Source of the DNA: Mycobacterium sp. 852002-51057_SCH5723018 | GTDB taxonomy: Bacteria; Actinomycetota; Actinomycetes; Mycobacteriales; Mycobacteriaceae | Direction: 5' to 3' | DNA: 35,152 nt | Assembly: GCF_001667035.1 (NCBI RefSeq) | Contig: NZ_LZIR01000109.1 | Coordinates: 1-35,152 of the forward strand | Shown: positions 1 through 7,004 of the stretch, in pieces | Numbering within the stretch: the stretch's first letter is position 1 | Layout: every line of letters starts with the position of its first letter | Made by a program: the position numbers and the translations under genes | The notes under the pieces: generated by a model | The model's input: only the letters and a program-made list of their open reading frames with translations | Databases searched by the model: none | What the model was told of the DNA's origin: nothing

Positions 1-89
1 GCCTCATCCTCAACAGTCTGAGCGTGGACCTCAAAACGGCCCGCCATCGCCCGCATCTGGTGCGGGTCAGTCATAAAACGTGTTGCCAT
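1..89 (-). CDS. esxJ: EsxJ-type (CFP-10-like WXG100) secreted protein, 5' part only
   Basis: The minus strand from 89 to the window edge encodes a 29-residue N-terminus beginning MATRFMTDPHQMRAMAGRF and continuing into VHAQTVEDEA. This matches the start of the EsxJ/K/M/P/W subfamily of small helical proteins secreted by ESX-5 as heterodimers with an EsxI-type partner. A ribosome site, GGAGAAAGG, lies at 94-102, four bases before the ATG. The gene follows PE8-like and PPE15-like genes, as esxJ does in M. tuberculosis, and would be followed by an esxI-type gene outside the window. The WXG turn is not in the visible part. Several near-identical esx copies are normal in these genomes, so the exact paralogue cannot be fixed from this fragment. 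Confidence 0.85.
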   Translation of the reverse strand, partial: MATRFMTDPHQMRAMAGRFEVHAQTVEDE

Positions 90-237
90 GTTGCCTTTCT
101 CCTTTGTTTCGAAGCCTTCAGTTGTCGAAGTCTTGTTTGGTCGATGCGGCGGTAGCCACGTGACGGACAGATAACGGCCTAGCGGTTAATTGCTCGCCCT
201 TAAACGGGTTACATATCCCCTTTCTTTATTTCCCGCA

Positions 238-1428
238 TCAGACGACGACTTGCTTGGGCATGACAGTGGGCTTGAAGCCGTACCGCGGGCCGGCGCCGTA
301 GGCGCCCGCGCCCTTGGCCGCCCCCGCCATGCCGGGCATGCCGGGCATCGCCGCGACCGGCTCCCCCGCCTCGGAGGCGACGGTCCAGCCCGAGCCCTCC
401 AGCGGGGCGGTGGACGAAGCCAGCGTTGCGGGCGCGGCCGAGGACCAGCTGGCCGGCACCGAGAGGCCACCCACCGCCGAGGCTTCGCCTAGCGCTCCCG
501 CGGCCCCCGCTCCGCCCACCGAGTTCACCAGGGCTCCTTCGCCGACGATCGCACCACCGGCGAGCGGGGTGACGGAGCCGGCGGTGGCGGCGGCGGCCGG
601 TGTGGCGGCCGCCAGCGTGTGACCCAGCGACACGCCGGTCGGGATGGCGTTCATGGTGAACCACGCCCCGGTGTTGACCGCGCCATTAACGGCATTGAGG
701 ACCGACGGAGTGCCGAGGAAGCCGTCAATCGACTGCAGAAGGCTACTGCTAGGTGTAAAGGCATTCCCGAGGAAGTTGATGGGGCCTTCCGGATTAATCG
801 TCGGGGGCAGAAAGCTAAACGCGTCCGCCAACGTCTGGGCGGGGGTCGCCGCGTTGGCGACCGCGGCGGATTGCAGGGCCGGGGCAGCCGGGTTGGCGGA
901 CTGCGTCAGCGGCGCTACCGGCTGAAGCACCGAGGCGGCCGTCGAGGCGCCCTGGTAGGTAGCCATCATGATGGCGTCTTGGACCCACATTTCCGCGTAT
1001 TGCGCCTCGGTAGCCATGATTGCTGGCGTGTTGATGCCCAGGAAGTTCGTCGCGACCAGCGTCGCCAGCAACGACCTATTGGCAGCGATCATCGGCGGTG
1101 GGACCGTCGCCGCGAACGCCGTCTCATATGCGGCAGCCGACGCCATGGCCTGGGTGCCCGCCTGCTCGAGCGCCGCCGCCGAGGTCGTCAGCCATGACAC
1201 GATGGGCTGGGCTGCGGACGCTGCTGCTGCCGACCCCGGACCCGTCCATTGCTCGGTGGTCAGGGTCGAGACTACCGACTCCCACTGGGTCGCTGTGGTG
1301 CTCAGCTCGGCGGCCAGGTTGTTGTAAGCCGTCGCTGCGGCCATGAGCGGTCCTGCGCCGGCACCGGCGTACATGAGCGCCGAGGTAATCTCCGGGGGTA
1401 CACCCGCGAAATCGAAACCTAGAACCAT
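238..1428 (-). CDS. PPE15: PPE family protein, SVP subgroup, PPE15-like
   Basis: A 396-residue PPE protein, probably exported by ESX-5 and displayed at or released from the cell envelope. The N-terminal PPE domain (about 1-180) has the PPE triplet at residues 11-13 and the WTG turn at 62-64 that pairs with PE partners. The C-terminal half carries the SVP signature GLSVPASW at 321-328 and ends with the tail PRYGFKPTVMP at 381-391. The PE gene lies 71 bases upstream on the same strand, and an esx gene follows 148 bases downstream. This is the PE8-PPE15-esxJ order of M. tuberculosis, where PE8 and PPE15 form a heterodimer recognised by EspG5. Start chosen at the ATG giving the VPPE context. The C-terminal function is unknown. 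Confidence 0.9.
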   Translation of the reverse strand: MVLGFDFAGVPPEITSALMYAGAGAGPLMAAATAYNNLAAELSTTATQWESVVSTLTTEQWTGPGSAAAASAAQPIVSWLTTSAAALEQAGTQAMASAAAYETAFAATVPPPMIAANRSLLATLVATNFLGINTPAIMATEAQYAEMWVQDAIMMATYQGASTAASVLQPVAPLTQSANPAAPALQSAAVANAATPAQTLADAFSFLPPTINPEGPINFLGNAFTPSSSLLQSIDGFLGTPSVLNAVNGAVNTGAWFTMNAIPTGVSLGHTLAAATPAAAATAGSVTPLAGGAIVGEGALVNSVGGAGAAGALGEASAVGGLSVPASWSSAAPATLASSTAPLEGSGWTVASEAGEPVAAMPGMPGMAGAAKGAGAYGAGPRYGFKPTVMPKQVVV

Positions 1429-1499
1429 TTCTGTATCCCGTTCCCTTCGTCCCGAGTTTTGCTGTTAGTTGACTGTGTGACCGCGTATGAACTCACTCC

Positions 1500-2357
1500 T
1501 TAGACGGCCTGCGGCTTCGGCATGACGATGGGCTTGACGCCGTAGCGCGGGGCACCGAAGCCGGCGCTGTTGCGCGCGCCCGCTCCCAATCCGGGCATTC
1601 CGGGCACGATCGTCCCCGGTCCGGCCTGCGGTGCCGCGGCGGTCCAGCCGACCGTCTCGACGGCGGTGGCGGGGCTGACGCTCGACGTGAGCGTGCCGGC
1701 CCAGCTCGGCGGCGTCGCCAACCTGCCGACCATCGTGGCCTGGCCCATGCCCGCGGCGGGCATGCCGGCCAGTCCGCCCATCCCGCCGGCCGGCGCGGTC
1801 ACGTTCACCGCGTCGGCAGCGCCGGCTGCGCCTGCAACATCTCCGGCGGCATCGGCGGCGTCACCGGAGGCGGCCGGCAGCAGACCGCCGCCGGCCATCC
1901 CGAGCAGGTCGGAGCCTGCGGAGGCCCAGTTGCCGCCACCGATATTGATCATGTTGCCAAGATTGCCCGAGAGGCTGAGCGGGCCACCGAGACCAGAGCT
2001 GTAGTTGCCGGTTCCGCCGAGGAGGTACTGGACGACGTCAAGAGGACCGGAGCCGCCGAGAGCCGTCTGGGCCGCGTTGGCGGCCTCGGCGCTGCTGTAG
2101 GTGCCAGAGCTGAGCCCTAGGGTGCTCGCATACTGTTCCTGGATAGTCTGAGCCTCCGCGGCAATCTGCTGATACAGTGCGCCGTACGCCGCGAAAATCC
2201 CCGCCTGCTGGGCAGATACCGGGTCGGAGGCTGCCGGAATGATCGTCGTGATCGGTTCCGCCGCGCCCGCGTTTTGGGCAGTCAATGAAGTCGTGATCGC
2301 CGCAAGTTGCGCCGAGACGGCGAGCAACTCTTCGGGTATTGCTGTCAGAAAAGACAT
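1500..2357 (-). CDS. PE8: PE family protein, PE8-like, with a PPE-SVP-like C-terminal tail
   Basis: A 285-residue protein. The PE domain (about 1-95) has P8-E9 near the start and the general ESX export motif Y-x-x-x-E at residues 87-91 (YSSAE). A Gly/Ala-rich linker follows, then a region resembling the end of PPE-SVP proteins: RLATPPSW at 212-219 in the position of the SVP signature, and the tail PRYGVKPIVMP at 270-280. The neighbouring PPE ends almost identically. It lies 71 bases upstream of the PPE gene and is probably co-transcribed and secreted as a pair via ESX-5. M. tuberculosis PE8 has the same layout and a similar length. The start has the sequence GGAGAAGAAG just upstream on the minus strand. 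Confidence 0.9.
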   Translation of the reverse strand: MSFLTAIPEELLAVSAQLAAITTSLTAQNAGAAEPITTIIPAASDPVSAQQAGIFAAYGALYQQIAAEAQTIQEQYASTLGLSSGTYSSAEAANAAQTALGGSGPLDVVQYLLGGTGNYSSGLGGPLSLSGNLGNMINIGGGNWASAGSDLLGMAGGGLLPAASGDAADAAGDVAGAAGAADAVNVTAPAGGMGGLAGMPAAGMGQATMVGRLATPPSWAGTLTSSVSPATAVETVGWTAAAPQAGPGTIVPGMPGLGAGARNSAGFGAPRYGVKPIVMPKPQAV

Positions 2358-2386
2358 CTTCTTCTCCTAGTGTTCGGAAAATGTCC

Positions 2387-2403
2387 ATCCACCTGCGGTG
2401 GAT
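2387..2403 (-). promoter_or_regulatory. Perfect inverted repeat before PE8-like gene
   Basis: ATCCACC and GGTGGAT are exact reverse complements separated by TGC. The repeat sits 30-46 bases upstream of the PE8-like start codon, so it is either an operator or a small hairpin in the 5' leader. No regulator is known to me for this sequence; function is inferred from position only. Confidence 0.4.
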
Positions 2404-2699
2404 CGACTCTGTACGTTGGCGTATCGGCGCGGTGCGACTGGCAAAAGGCTAACGAGCCGTCCCTCCACAGTCCCGACGGAAAAGGCCAGGGCGACGGGCG
2501 TTTACGGCTTCTTAACGACCGTGTCGACAGATTTAACGGTTCCCTGCCGGGCGACATAGTTTTGTCATCTGAGATCGGCCGGCAAAGCGCAAAACCGTGC
2601 GCGGCGCGCGCATCTTAGGGCAACCGCGGCCGGAACGCATCTTCGAGATTTCACCGATTTCGGGTGGGATGCGATGCTCCGCAGCCGGGATCCGCGCGC

Positions 2700-2705
2700 T
2701 AGATT
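2700..2705 (+). promoter_or_regulatory. Candidate -10 element of tRNA-Leu
   Basis: TAGATT fits the mycobacterial TANNNT -10 pattern and ends nine bases before the first base of the mature tRNA, a usual distance for stable RNA genes. No clear -35 was recognised. Confidence 0.4.
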
Positions 2706-2714
2706 CGCCGCCGA

Positions 2715-2788
2715 GCCCCCATAGCCCAATTGGCAGAGGCAGCGGACTTAAAATCCGTCCAGTGTCGGTTCGAGTCCGACTGGGGGCA
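2715..2788 (+). tRNA. leuX: tRNA-Leu, anticodon UAA (TAA), short variable arm
   Basis: 74 bases fold as a full cloverleaf. The acceptor stem GCCCCCA pairs with TGGGGGC, followed by discriminator A. The D stem is GCC/GGC with GG in the loop. The anticodon stem is GCGGA/TCCGT with loop CTTAAAA (anticodon TAA), and the T stem is GTCGG/CCGAC with loop TTCGAGT. CCA is not encoded. The variable region is only five bases, whereas leucine tRNAs normally have a long variable arm. I recall a similar short leuX gene in M. tuberculosis near integrase genes (Rv1054/Rv1055), but no integrase is present here. Confidence 0.9.
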
Positions 2789-2855
2789 CGGTGACGAAGG
2801 GCATGGTCTGTGACTCGGGGGAAAGTGGGGTCTGCCTTCTGGCGGCGACCCAGCG

Positions 2856-2872
2856 CTCCTGATAGCCAGGAG
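2856..2872 (+). other. Hairpin downstream of tRNA-Leu
   Basis: CTCCTG and CAGGAG form a perfect 6-bp stem with loop ATAGC, about 68 bases after the tRNA end. There is no T-tract, so it is at best a weak terminator or processing structure. Confidence 0.3.
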
Positions 2873-2999
2873 TCATGAGAGGCCGGTGGTCCCAGGGAGC
2901 CACCCGAGGCTGAGGGCAAACGCATCGTCGCGCGAACGAGTGGATTGTTGGTTACAGTTTCCCCACGCGACACGCGGATCCTCCCCAGGAGAAAGGCGG

Positions 3000-3455
3000 A
3001 TGATGATGGATATCGAGCTGGTTATTGTGCGGGGCTTCGCCGCAGCCGCTGTGTGCGCCGGGTTGGCGCTCGGTGCAGCTAGCCCAGCGTGGGCTGACGG
3101 ACCAACGATGAGCGGCAGCTACAACGAGACCTCGACGTCGCCGGGCGGCCACAGCTTGGTCACCAGCTGGACAGTCAATCCCTGCGCCAGCCAGCCGAAC
3201 GGCGGATGCGTCTGGATCAAAGCCGGCGAGGGGGGTAACCCAGCGTATTTCATCGATGGTCAATGGGTCCTCGACGAGATGGGCGACTTAAGTTGCCCTG
3301 ACGGTAGCTATCATCAACTCGCCACCAGTAGGCACGTCACGTGGGATCCCGACACCTTGGCGGGTACGTCTGTCATCACCTACAACACCGCGGTCTGCGG
3401 TCACCCGGCGGGATACACGCAAATTAACAAGGTTGAGATCAAACAGGCATCCTGA
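3000..3455 (+). CDS. Small secreted protein of unknown function with four cysteines
   Basis: A 151-residue protein with a clear Sec signal peptide: charged start, hydrophobic segment at about 12-28, and cleavage site AWA before Asp33. The mature part of about 119 residues has four cysteines, enough for two disulfides, and a Ser/Thr/Gly-rich, probably beta-rich composition. Three ATG codons are in tandem at 3000, 3003 and 3006. The ribosome site AGGAGAAAGG at 2987-2996 is best spaced for 3003 or 3006, so the true start may be up to two residues later. It resembles the many small exported proteins of mycobacteria, but I cannot name a family. It stands alone between the tRNA and the PE gene. Confidence 0.75.
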   Translation: MMMDIELVIVRGFAAAAVCAGLALGAASPAWADGPTMSGSYNETSTSPGGHSLVTSWTVNPCASQPNGGCVWIKAGEGGNPAYFIDGQWVLDEMGDLSCPDGSYHQLATSRHVTWDPDTLAGTSVITYNTAVCGHPAGYTQINKVEIKQAS

Positions 3456-3510
3456 CGTTCATCCAACGGCATGCTGCTCCGCCGCAACAGGTAGGATCGC
3501 CAGCCGCACG

Positions 3511-3575
3511 CTCCGGGAGATCGCCGAATGCGTCGCTCCACGCGGCGACATACCGGCTGACCTGCAGGAGTTCGG
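3511..3575 (+). pseudogene. Relic of the C-terminal domain of the methyltransferase
   Basis: Reading from 3511, the translation LREIAECVAPRGDIPADLQE continues into FG. It aligns with the tail of the methyltransferase encoded at 5773-6990, which reads IREIVECVAQRGDV, then DLQEFG. At DNA level the corresponding stretch is 6850-6927. The relic lacks twelve bases in two in-frame gaps and has no start codon, upstream domain or sensible downstream frame. It is best read as a remnant of a duplicated or rearranged copy. Confidence 0.65.
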
Positions 3576-3719
3576 GGCGCGCGGCGGTCCGGGATTAGGG
3601 TCCAGCATTGTCCGGCCAGCCTGTCTTCGGCACCGGCATGGCAGATAGCCCGTTAACAATTTATGGCAAGAGCGTTAGACCGGTTTCAGCAAAGCGGATA
3701 TCGGTTACCGATCAACTGC

Positions 3720-3741
3720 GTTGGTCGGTGGTTGGTCGGTG
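3720..3741 (+). repeat. 11-bp tandem duplication
   Basis: GTTGGTCGGTG is repeated twice without a gap, ending 21 bases before the start codon of the PE gene and just before its GGGGGACGGG ribosome site. Confidence 0.85.
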
Positions 3742-3762
3742 ATCTCTGCGGGGGACGGGTCT

Positions 3763-4635
3763 ATGTCGTTTGTAAGCGTGGCGCCGGACAGTGCCTCGGA
3801 AGCTACCAGGACTCTGGCGGGTATCGGCTCGGAGCTGAGCGCGGCGAGTACTGCGGCGGCGGCTCCCACGACTGGCGTCGCGGCCGCGGCTCAGGACGAG
3901 GTATCCACCGCGATTGCGGGGGTATTCGGCAACTTCGGTCGGGAATTCCAGGCTCTCAGCGCTGAGGCACAGGCGTTCCATGATCAGTTCGTCGCCAAGC
4001 TAGCCGGGGGCATGGGTAATTATCTGAGCGCCGAGGCCGCCAACGCCCAGCAGATTTTGCTCGATGCAGTCAATGCACCCGCCAATTCATTACTGGGGCG
4101 TCCGCTGGCCGGGAGCGGAGCCACGCCCGCGCAGTACAGCGCTCGTGTCTTCGATTACCCGACTCCGCTCGGTCCCATACAGCTAACGCTGTACGGGGAA
4201 CCGTCGTTACCTGGACCGGTCACCGTCACCGGAGGAACACTCCAGGTGCCCACTCCCTTTGCGCTCGCGCTTGACGCGTTGGGTCCAGAGGCCAACGTGC
4301 TAATCACACTCCGAAACAGCAGCGCAGCATTTACCAACGCGGTGCAGACCGGGAATCCAGTCGCGGCCGCCGAAGCGCTCCTCGAAACTCCCGCTAATGC
4401 CGCGAGCAGTTTCTTCTTTGGCCAACAAACCGTCACGGAGTCGTACCCGGTGCCTTCGGGCACCCAATACACCTCGGCGGACATCAGCGTTCCGCTGGGA
4501 GGGCTTCTGACCCCTCTTCAGCCCGTTACGCTTACGCTGCACTCCTCCAACGGTACGGTGACTTCCATTCCACTCGATGGAACGGAATTCGGTGGCCTTA
4601 TTCCCGCCGCCGAGGGTTTGCTCTCCGGTTCGTAG
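3763..4635 (+). CDS. PE family protein with a beta-rich C-terminal domain
   Basis: A 290-residue protein. The first 95 residues are a PE domain starting MSFVSVAPD, with P8-D9 in place of the usual P-E. The export motif YLSAE is at 87-91, so it is probably an ESX-5 substrate. Residues from about 110 to 290 are not PGRS repeats. They are a Val/Thr/Pro-rich, probably beta-sheet domain with a central part resembling C-terminal domains of other non-PGRS PE proteins; its role is unknown. No PPE or esx partner lies beside it, so a partner must be encoded elsewhere. The start is the ATG giving the typical MSFV beginning, with GGGGGACGGG just upstream; an earlier in-frame TTG is not supported. Confidence 0.85.
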   Translation: MSFVSVAPDSASEATRTLAGIGSELSAASTAAAAPTTGVAAAAQDEVSTAIAGVFGNFGREFQALSAEAQAFHDQFVAKLAGGMGNYLSAEAANAQQILLDAVNAPANSLLGRPLAGSGATPAQYSARVFDYPTPLGPIQLTLYGEPSLPGPVTVTGGTLQVPTPFALALDALGPEANVLITLRNSSAAFTNAVQTGNPVAAAEALLETPANAASSFFFGQQTVTESYPVPSGTQYTSADISVPLGGLLTPLQPVTLTLHSSNGTVTSIPLDGTEFGGLIPAAEGLLSGS

Positions 4636-4898
4636 TCGTCTTGAGGTCGTCGGGACACACTGCGCCCAGGCGGCGCGGTAGTTCTACCTGGTGCTAGCCC
4701 AGGCAGCTGGTCACGCCGGGATTGACAAGCGGGCCCACCAGACCGACCAGGTAGTCCGACAGCACCATCACGTCCGTGGCGGCGTGCGACATGGCACGTT
4801 ACCGACGAGGGCCAGTTCTTCCATCCCAGCGCTGAGCGCAGGCGATAGGCGGATACTCAATTCACCTTGTTGTCTGGCGTCGAGCATTCGGAGGAGCC

Positions 4899-5732
4899 AT
4901 GGCTATGCAGTTCGCCGGCAAGGTCGCATTCATCACTGGTGCCGCACGTGGCCAGGGCCGCTCGCACGCGGTTCGGTTCGCCGAAGAGGGCGCGGACATC
5001 ATCGCGTTCGATCTCTGCGATCAGATCGACACCGTTGCCTACCCGATGACCACCCGCGAGGACCTGGACGAGACCGTCAACCTGGTCGAGAAGACGGGCC
5101 GTCGAATCGTTGCGGAGCAGGGTGACGTCCGGGACTTCGACCGGCTCAAGGGCGCCGTCGCTGCCGGCGTCGCCGAGTTGGGGAGGGTGGACTTCGTGCT
5201 GGCCAATGCCGGGATACTGCCGGCGTTCGGCGACAAGCGGAATGAGATCGAGGCGTTCGTGAACGCGGTGGACGTCCTGCTCAATGGCGTTTACTACACG
5301 GTCGAGGCGGCATTGCCCGCCCTGTTGCAGCACGGCGAGGGCGGGGCGATCGTCATCACGAGCTCATCCGCCGGAATGAACAGCATGTGCCCGAAGTTCA
5401 GCGTTCGAAGTCATGGCTTCGCCGGCTACCATGCCGCCAAACACGGCGTCGTCGGGCTGATGCGGTATTACGCGACCACGTTGGCTGAAAAGAACATTCG
5501 CGTCAACGCCGTCCATCCCTGCGGGGTGGCCACTCCGATGCTTCTCAACGATGCGGTCGCCCAACACATGGCCGACCACCCGGAGGGCAACAGTGCGCTG
5601 GAGAACGCACTGCCGGTCCCGATGATCGAATCCACGGACGTGACCGAGGCGATGATCTACCTGTGCGGGCAGTCCGGCCGCTATGTGACCGGCATCTCGC
5701 TTCCTGTGGATGCGGGCTTCGCCGTTAAATAG
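4899..5732 (+). CDS. Mycofactocin-type short-chain dehydrogenase/reductase (NAD-dependent)
   Basis: A 277-residue Rossmann-fold oxidoreductase. The nucleotide-binding motif TGAARGQG is at 13-20, NAG at 103-105, the catalytic serine within TSSSAG at 154-159, and the YxxxK pair is Y177/K181. An extra segment of roughly 30 residues (about 41-72), rich in acidic residues and ending before EQGDVRD, sits after the second strand. That insert marks the SDR subfamily whose NAD is held tightly and regenerated through the peptide-derived cofactor mycofactocin. Substrate is unknown, but relatives act on alcohols such as carveol. GGAGGAG at 4890-4896 precedes the ATG closely; an ATG at 4905 has better spacing. 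The methyltransferase follows after 40 bases, probably in the same operon. Confidence 0.9.
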   Translation: MAMQFAGKVAFITGAARGQGRSHAVRFAEEGADIIAFDLCDQIDTVAYPMTTREDLDETVNLVEKTGRRIVAEQGDVRDFDRLKGAVAAGVAELGRVDFVLANAGILPAFGDKRNEIEAFVNAVDVLLNGVYYTVEAALPALLQHGEGGAIVITSSSAGMNSMCPKFSVRSHGFAGYHAAKHGVVGLMRYYATTLAEKNIRVNAVHPCGVATPMLLNDAVAQHMADHPEGNSALENALPVPMIESTDVTEAMIYLCGQSGRYVTGISLPVDAGFAVK

Positions 5733-5772
5733 CGTTGGTTTCCCGATCCACCGCGAAGGAGTCAGCGCCGAA

Positions 5773-6990
5773 GTGACCGACGATCCGCGCGGTGACGGGG
5801 TCTCCCGCCAATACGACCGGTGGCAGTATCCGCCCCCGGTGACCGACCTGGAGGCGTGGACCAAAAACCACTGGGACTGGTTCGATCCCTATTGGGCTCA
5901 TCGGGTGTTTTGGCCGAACCGCGAATACCAACCCGATCTCGACATCCTGATCGCGGGGTGCGGCACCTACCAGGCCGCAGTCTTTGCCTTCATGAACCGC
6001 GCCGCGAAAGTGGTGGCGATCGACGTCAGCCGGTCCGCGCTGGATCACCAGCAGTACCTGAAAGACAAGCACGGGTTGCAGAACCTGCAGCTGCATCTGC
6101 TGCCGATCGAAGAGGTGTCGACGCTCGGAAGCCACTTCGACCTCATCGTCTCCAGCGGCGTCCTGCACCACCTGGCCGATCCCCTCGCCGGTCTGAAGGC
6201 GCTGGCCGGATGCCTGCGCGCCGACGGGGCAATGGGCGTCATGCTCTACGCGAAGTACGGCCGCATCGGAGTCGAATTACTCGAATCGGTGTTCCGCGAC
6301 CTGGGGCTGTCGCAGGACGAAGCATCCGTCCAAGTGGTCAAAGACGCCCTTGCGGTGCTACCGGGGAACCACCCCGTGCAGAGCTATCTGAAGGTGGCCC
6401 GCGATTTGCTCTCCGACGGCGCCCTGGTCGACACGTTTTTGCACAGCCGGCAGCGAAGCTACACCGTCGACGAGTGTTTGGACCTGGTCAGCTCGGCCGG
6501 CCTCGCATTCCAGGGGTGGTTTCACAAAACCCCGTACTATCCGTACGACCTTCTCGCGCCGGCTGGCCCATTCCAGTCAGTGTTGAACCAATTGCCCGAC
6601 GTCAAACTCTGGTCGGTGATGGAACGCCTGCAAACCGCGAACGCCACCCATTTCTTCATCGCCTGCCGCCCCGAGCGACCGAAACACCATTACACGATTG
6701 ACTTCTCGACGGGCGAGTCGCTCGACTACGTTCCGCTGACGCGCACGGCGTGCCTGCTGTCCGGCGACGAGATCTTCTTGCCGGGCGCGAAGCTGAAGCT
6801 CAACCCCGCGCAGCTGCCGTTCGTCCAGCACGTCGACGGCCGCCGCTCGATCCGGGAGATCGTCGAGTGCGTGGCACAGCGCGGCGACGTCAACCCGGCA
6901 GGCATAACCGACCTGCAGGAGTTCGGGCGCAACCTGTTCCGGTCGCTATGGCGCATCGACTTCCTGGCCATGGCGCTGAATCAATCGTGA
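5773..6990 (+). CDS. SAM-dependent methyltransferase with a PqqD-like C-terminal domain
   Basis: About 405 residues. The class I methyltransferase fold starts with motif I (ILIAGCGT, about 58-65), then acidic residue D in VVAIDVS, and a VLHHLADPL stretch typical of this fold. The central region is helical. The last 75 residues, from about 330, contain a segment reading VDGRRSIREIV followed by helices; this pattern recalls PqqD-like or winged-helix peptide-binding domains. Methyl acceptor unknown. Start taken as GTG 5773 with GAAGGAG at 5755-5761; an ATG at 5710 would overlap the dehydrogenase. It sits between the SDR and a secreted cupin and is probably co-transcribed with them. Confidence 0.8.
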   Translation: MTDDPRGDGVSRQYDRWQYPPPVTDLEAWTKNHWDWFDPYWAHRVFWPNREYQPDLDILIAGCGTYQAAVFAFMNRAAKVVAIDVSRSALDHQQYLKDKHGLQNLQLHLLPIEEVSTLGSHFDLIVSSGVLHHLADPLAGLKALAGCLRADGAMGVMLYAKYGRIGVELLESVFRDLGLSQDEASVQVVKDALAVLPGNHPVQSYLKVARDLLSDGALVDTFLHSRQRSYTVDECLDLVSSAGLAFQGWFHKTPYYPYDLLAPAGPFQSVLNQLPDVKLWSVMERLQTANATHFFIACRPERPKHHYTIDFSTGESLDYVPLTRTACLLSGDEIFLPGAKLKLNPAQLPFVQHVDGRRSIREIVECVAQRGDVNPAGITDLQEFGRNLFRSLWRIDFLAMALNQS

Positions 6991-7004
6991 TGAGGGAGGC
7001 AACC

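Larger units (their letters stand above)
2358..2714. other. Intergenic region between PE8-like gene and tRNA-Leu
   Basis: About 357 bases without a convincing gene. It must hold the promoter of the PE8-PPE15-esx operon (minus strand) and that of the tRNA (plus strand). I see the inverted repeat at 2387-2403, a possible tRNA -10 at 2700-2705, and no integrase, insertion sequence or other coding frame with recognisable content. Confidence 0.5.
3456..3762. other. Gene-free stretch with a gene relic and a tandem duplication
   Basis: About 307 bases with no intact gene. It contains a fragment similar to the 3' end of the methyltransferase gene located 3.3 kb downstream (3511-3575) and an 11-base tandem duplication (3720-3741) directly before the PE gene. 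The promoter of the PE gene should lie here but no clear element was seen. Confidence 0.5.

Noticed and set aside
2533..2973. Minus-strand open frame across the tRNA
   Set aside because: It is the antisense of the tRNA and its flanks; the translation includes the tRNA body and has no recognisable domain or ribosome site.
4694..4792. Minus-strand 32-residue frame with a plausible hydrophobic stretch ending in SCLG
   Set aside because: Reads like the tail of an exported protein, but there is no ribosome site, upstream portion or known match; could be a relic, not supportable as a gene.
5710..5772. Upstream ATG start for the methyltransferase
   Set aside because: It overlaps the end of the dehydrogenase and lacks a ribosome site, whereas GTG 5773 has GAAGGAG upstream.
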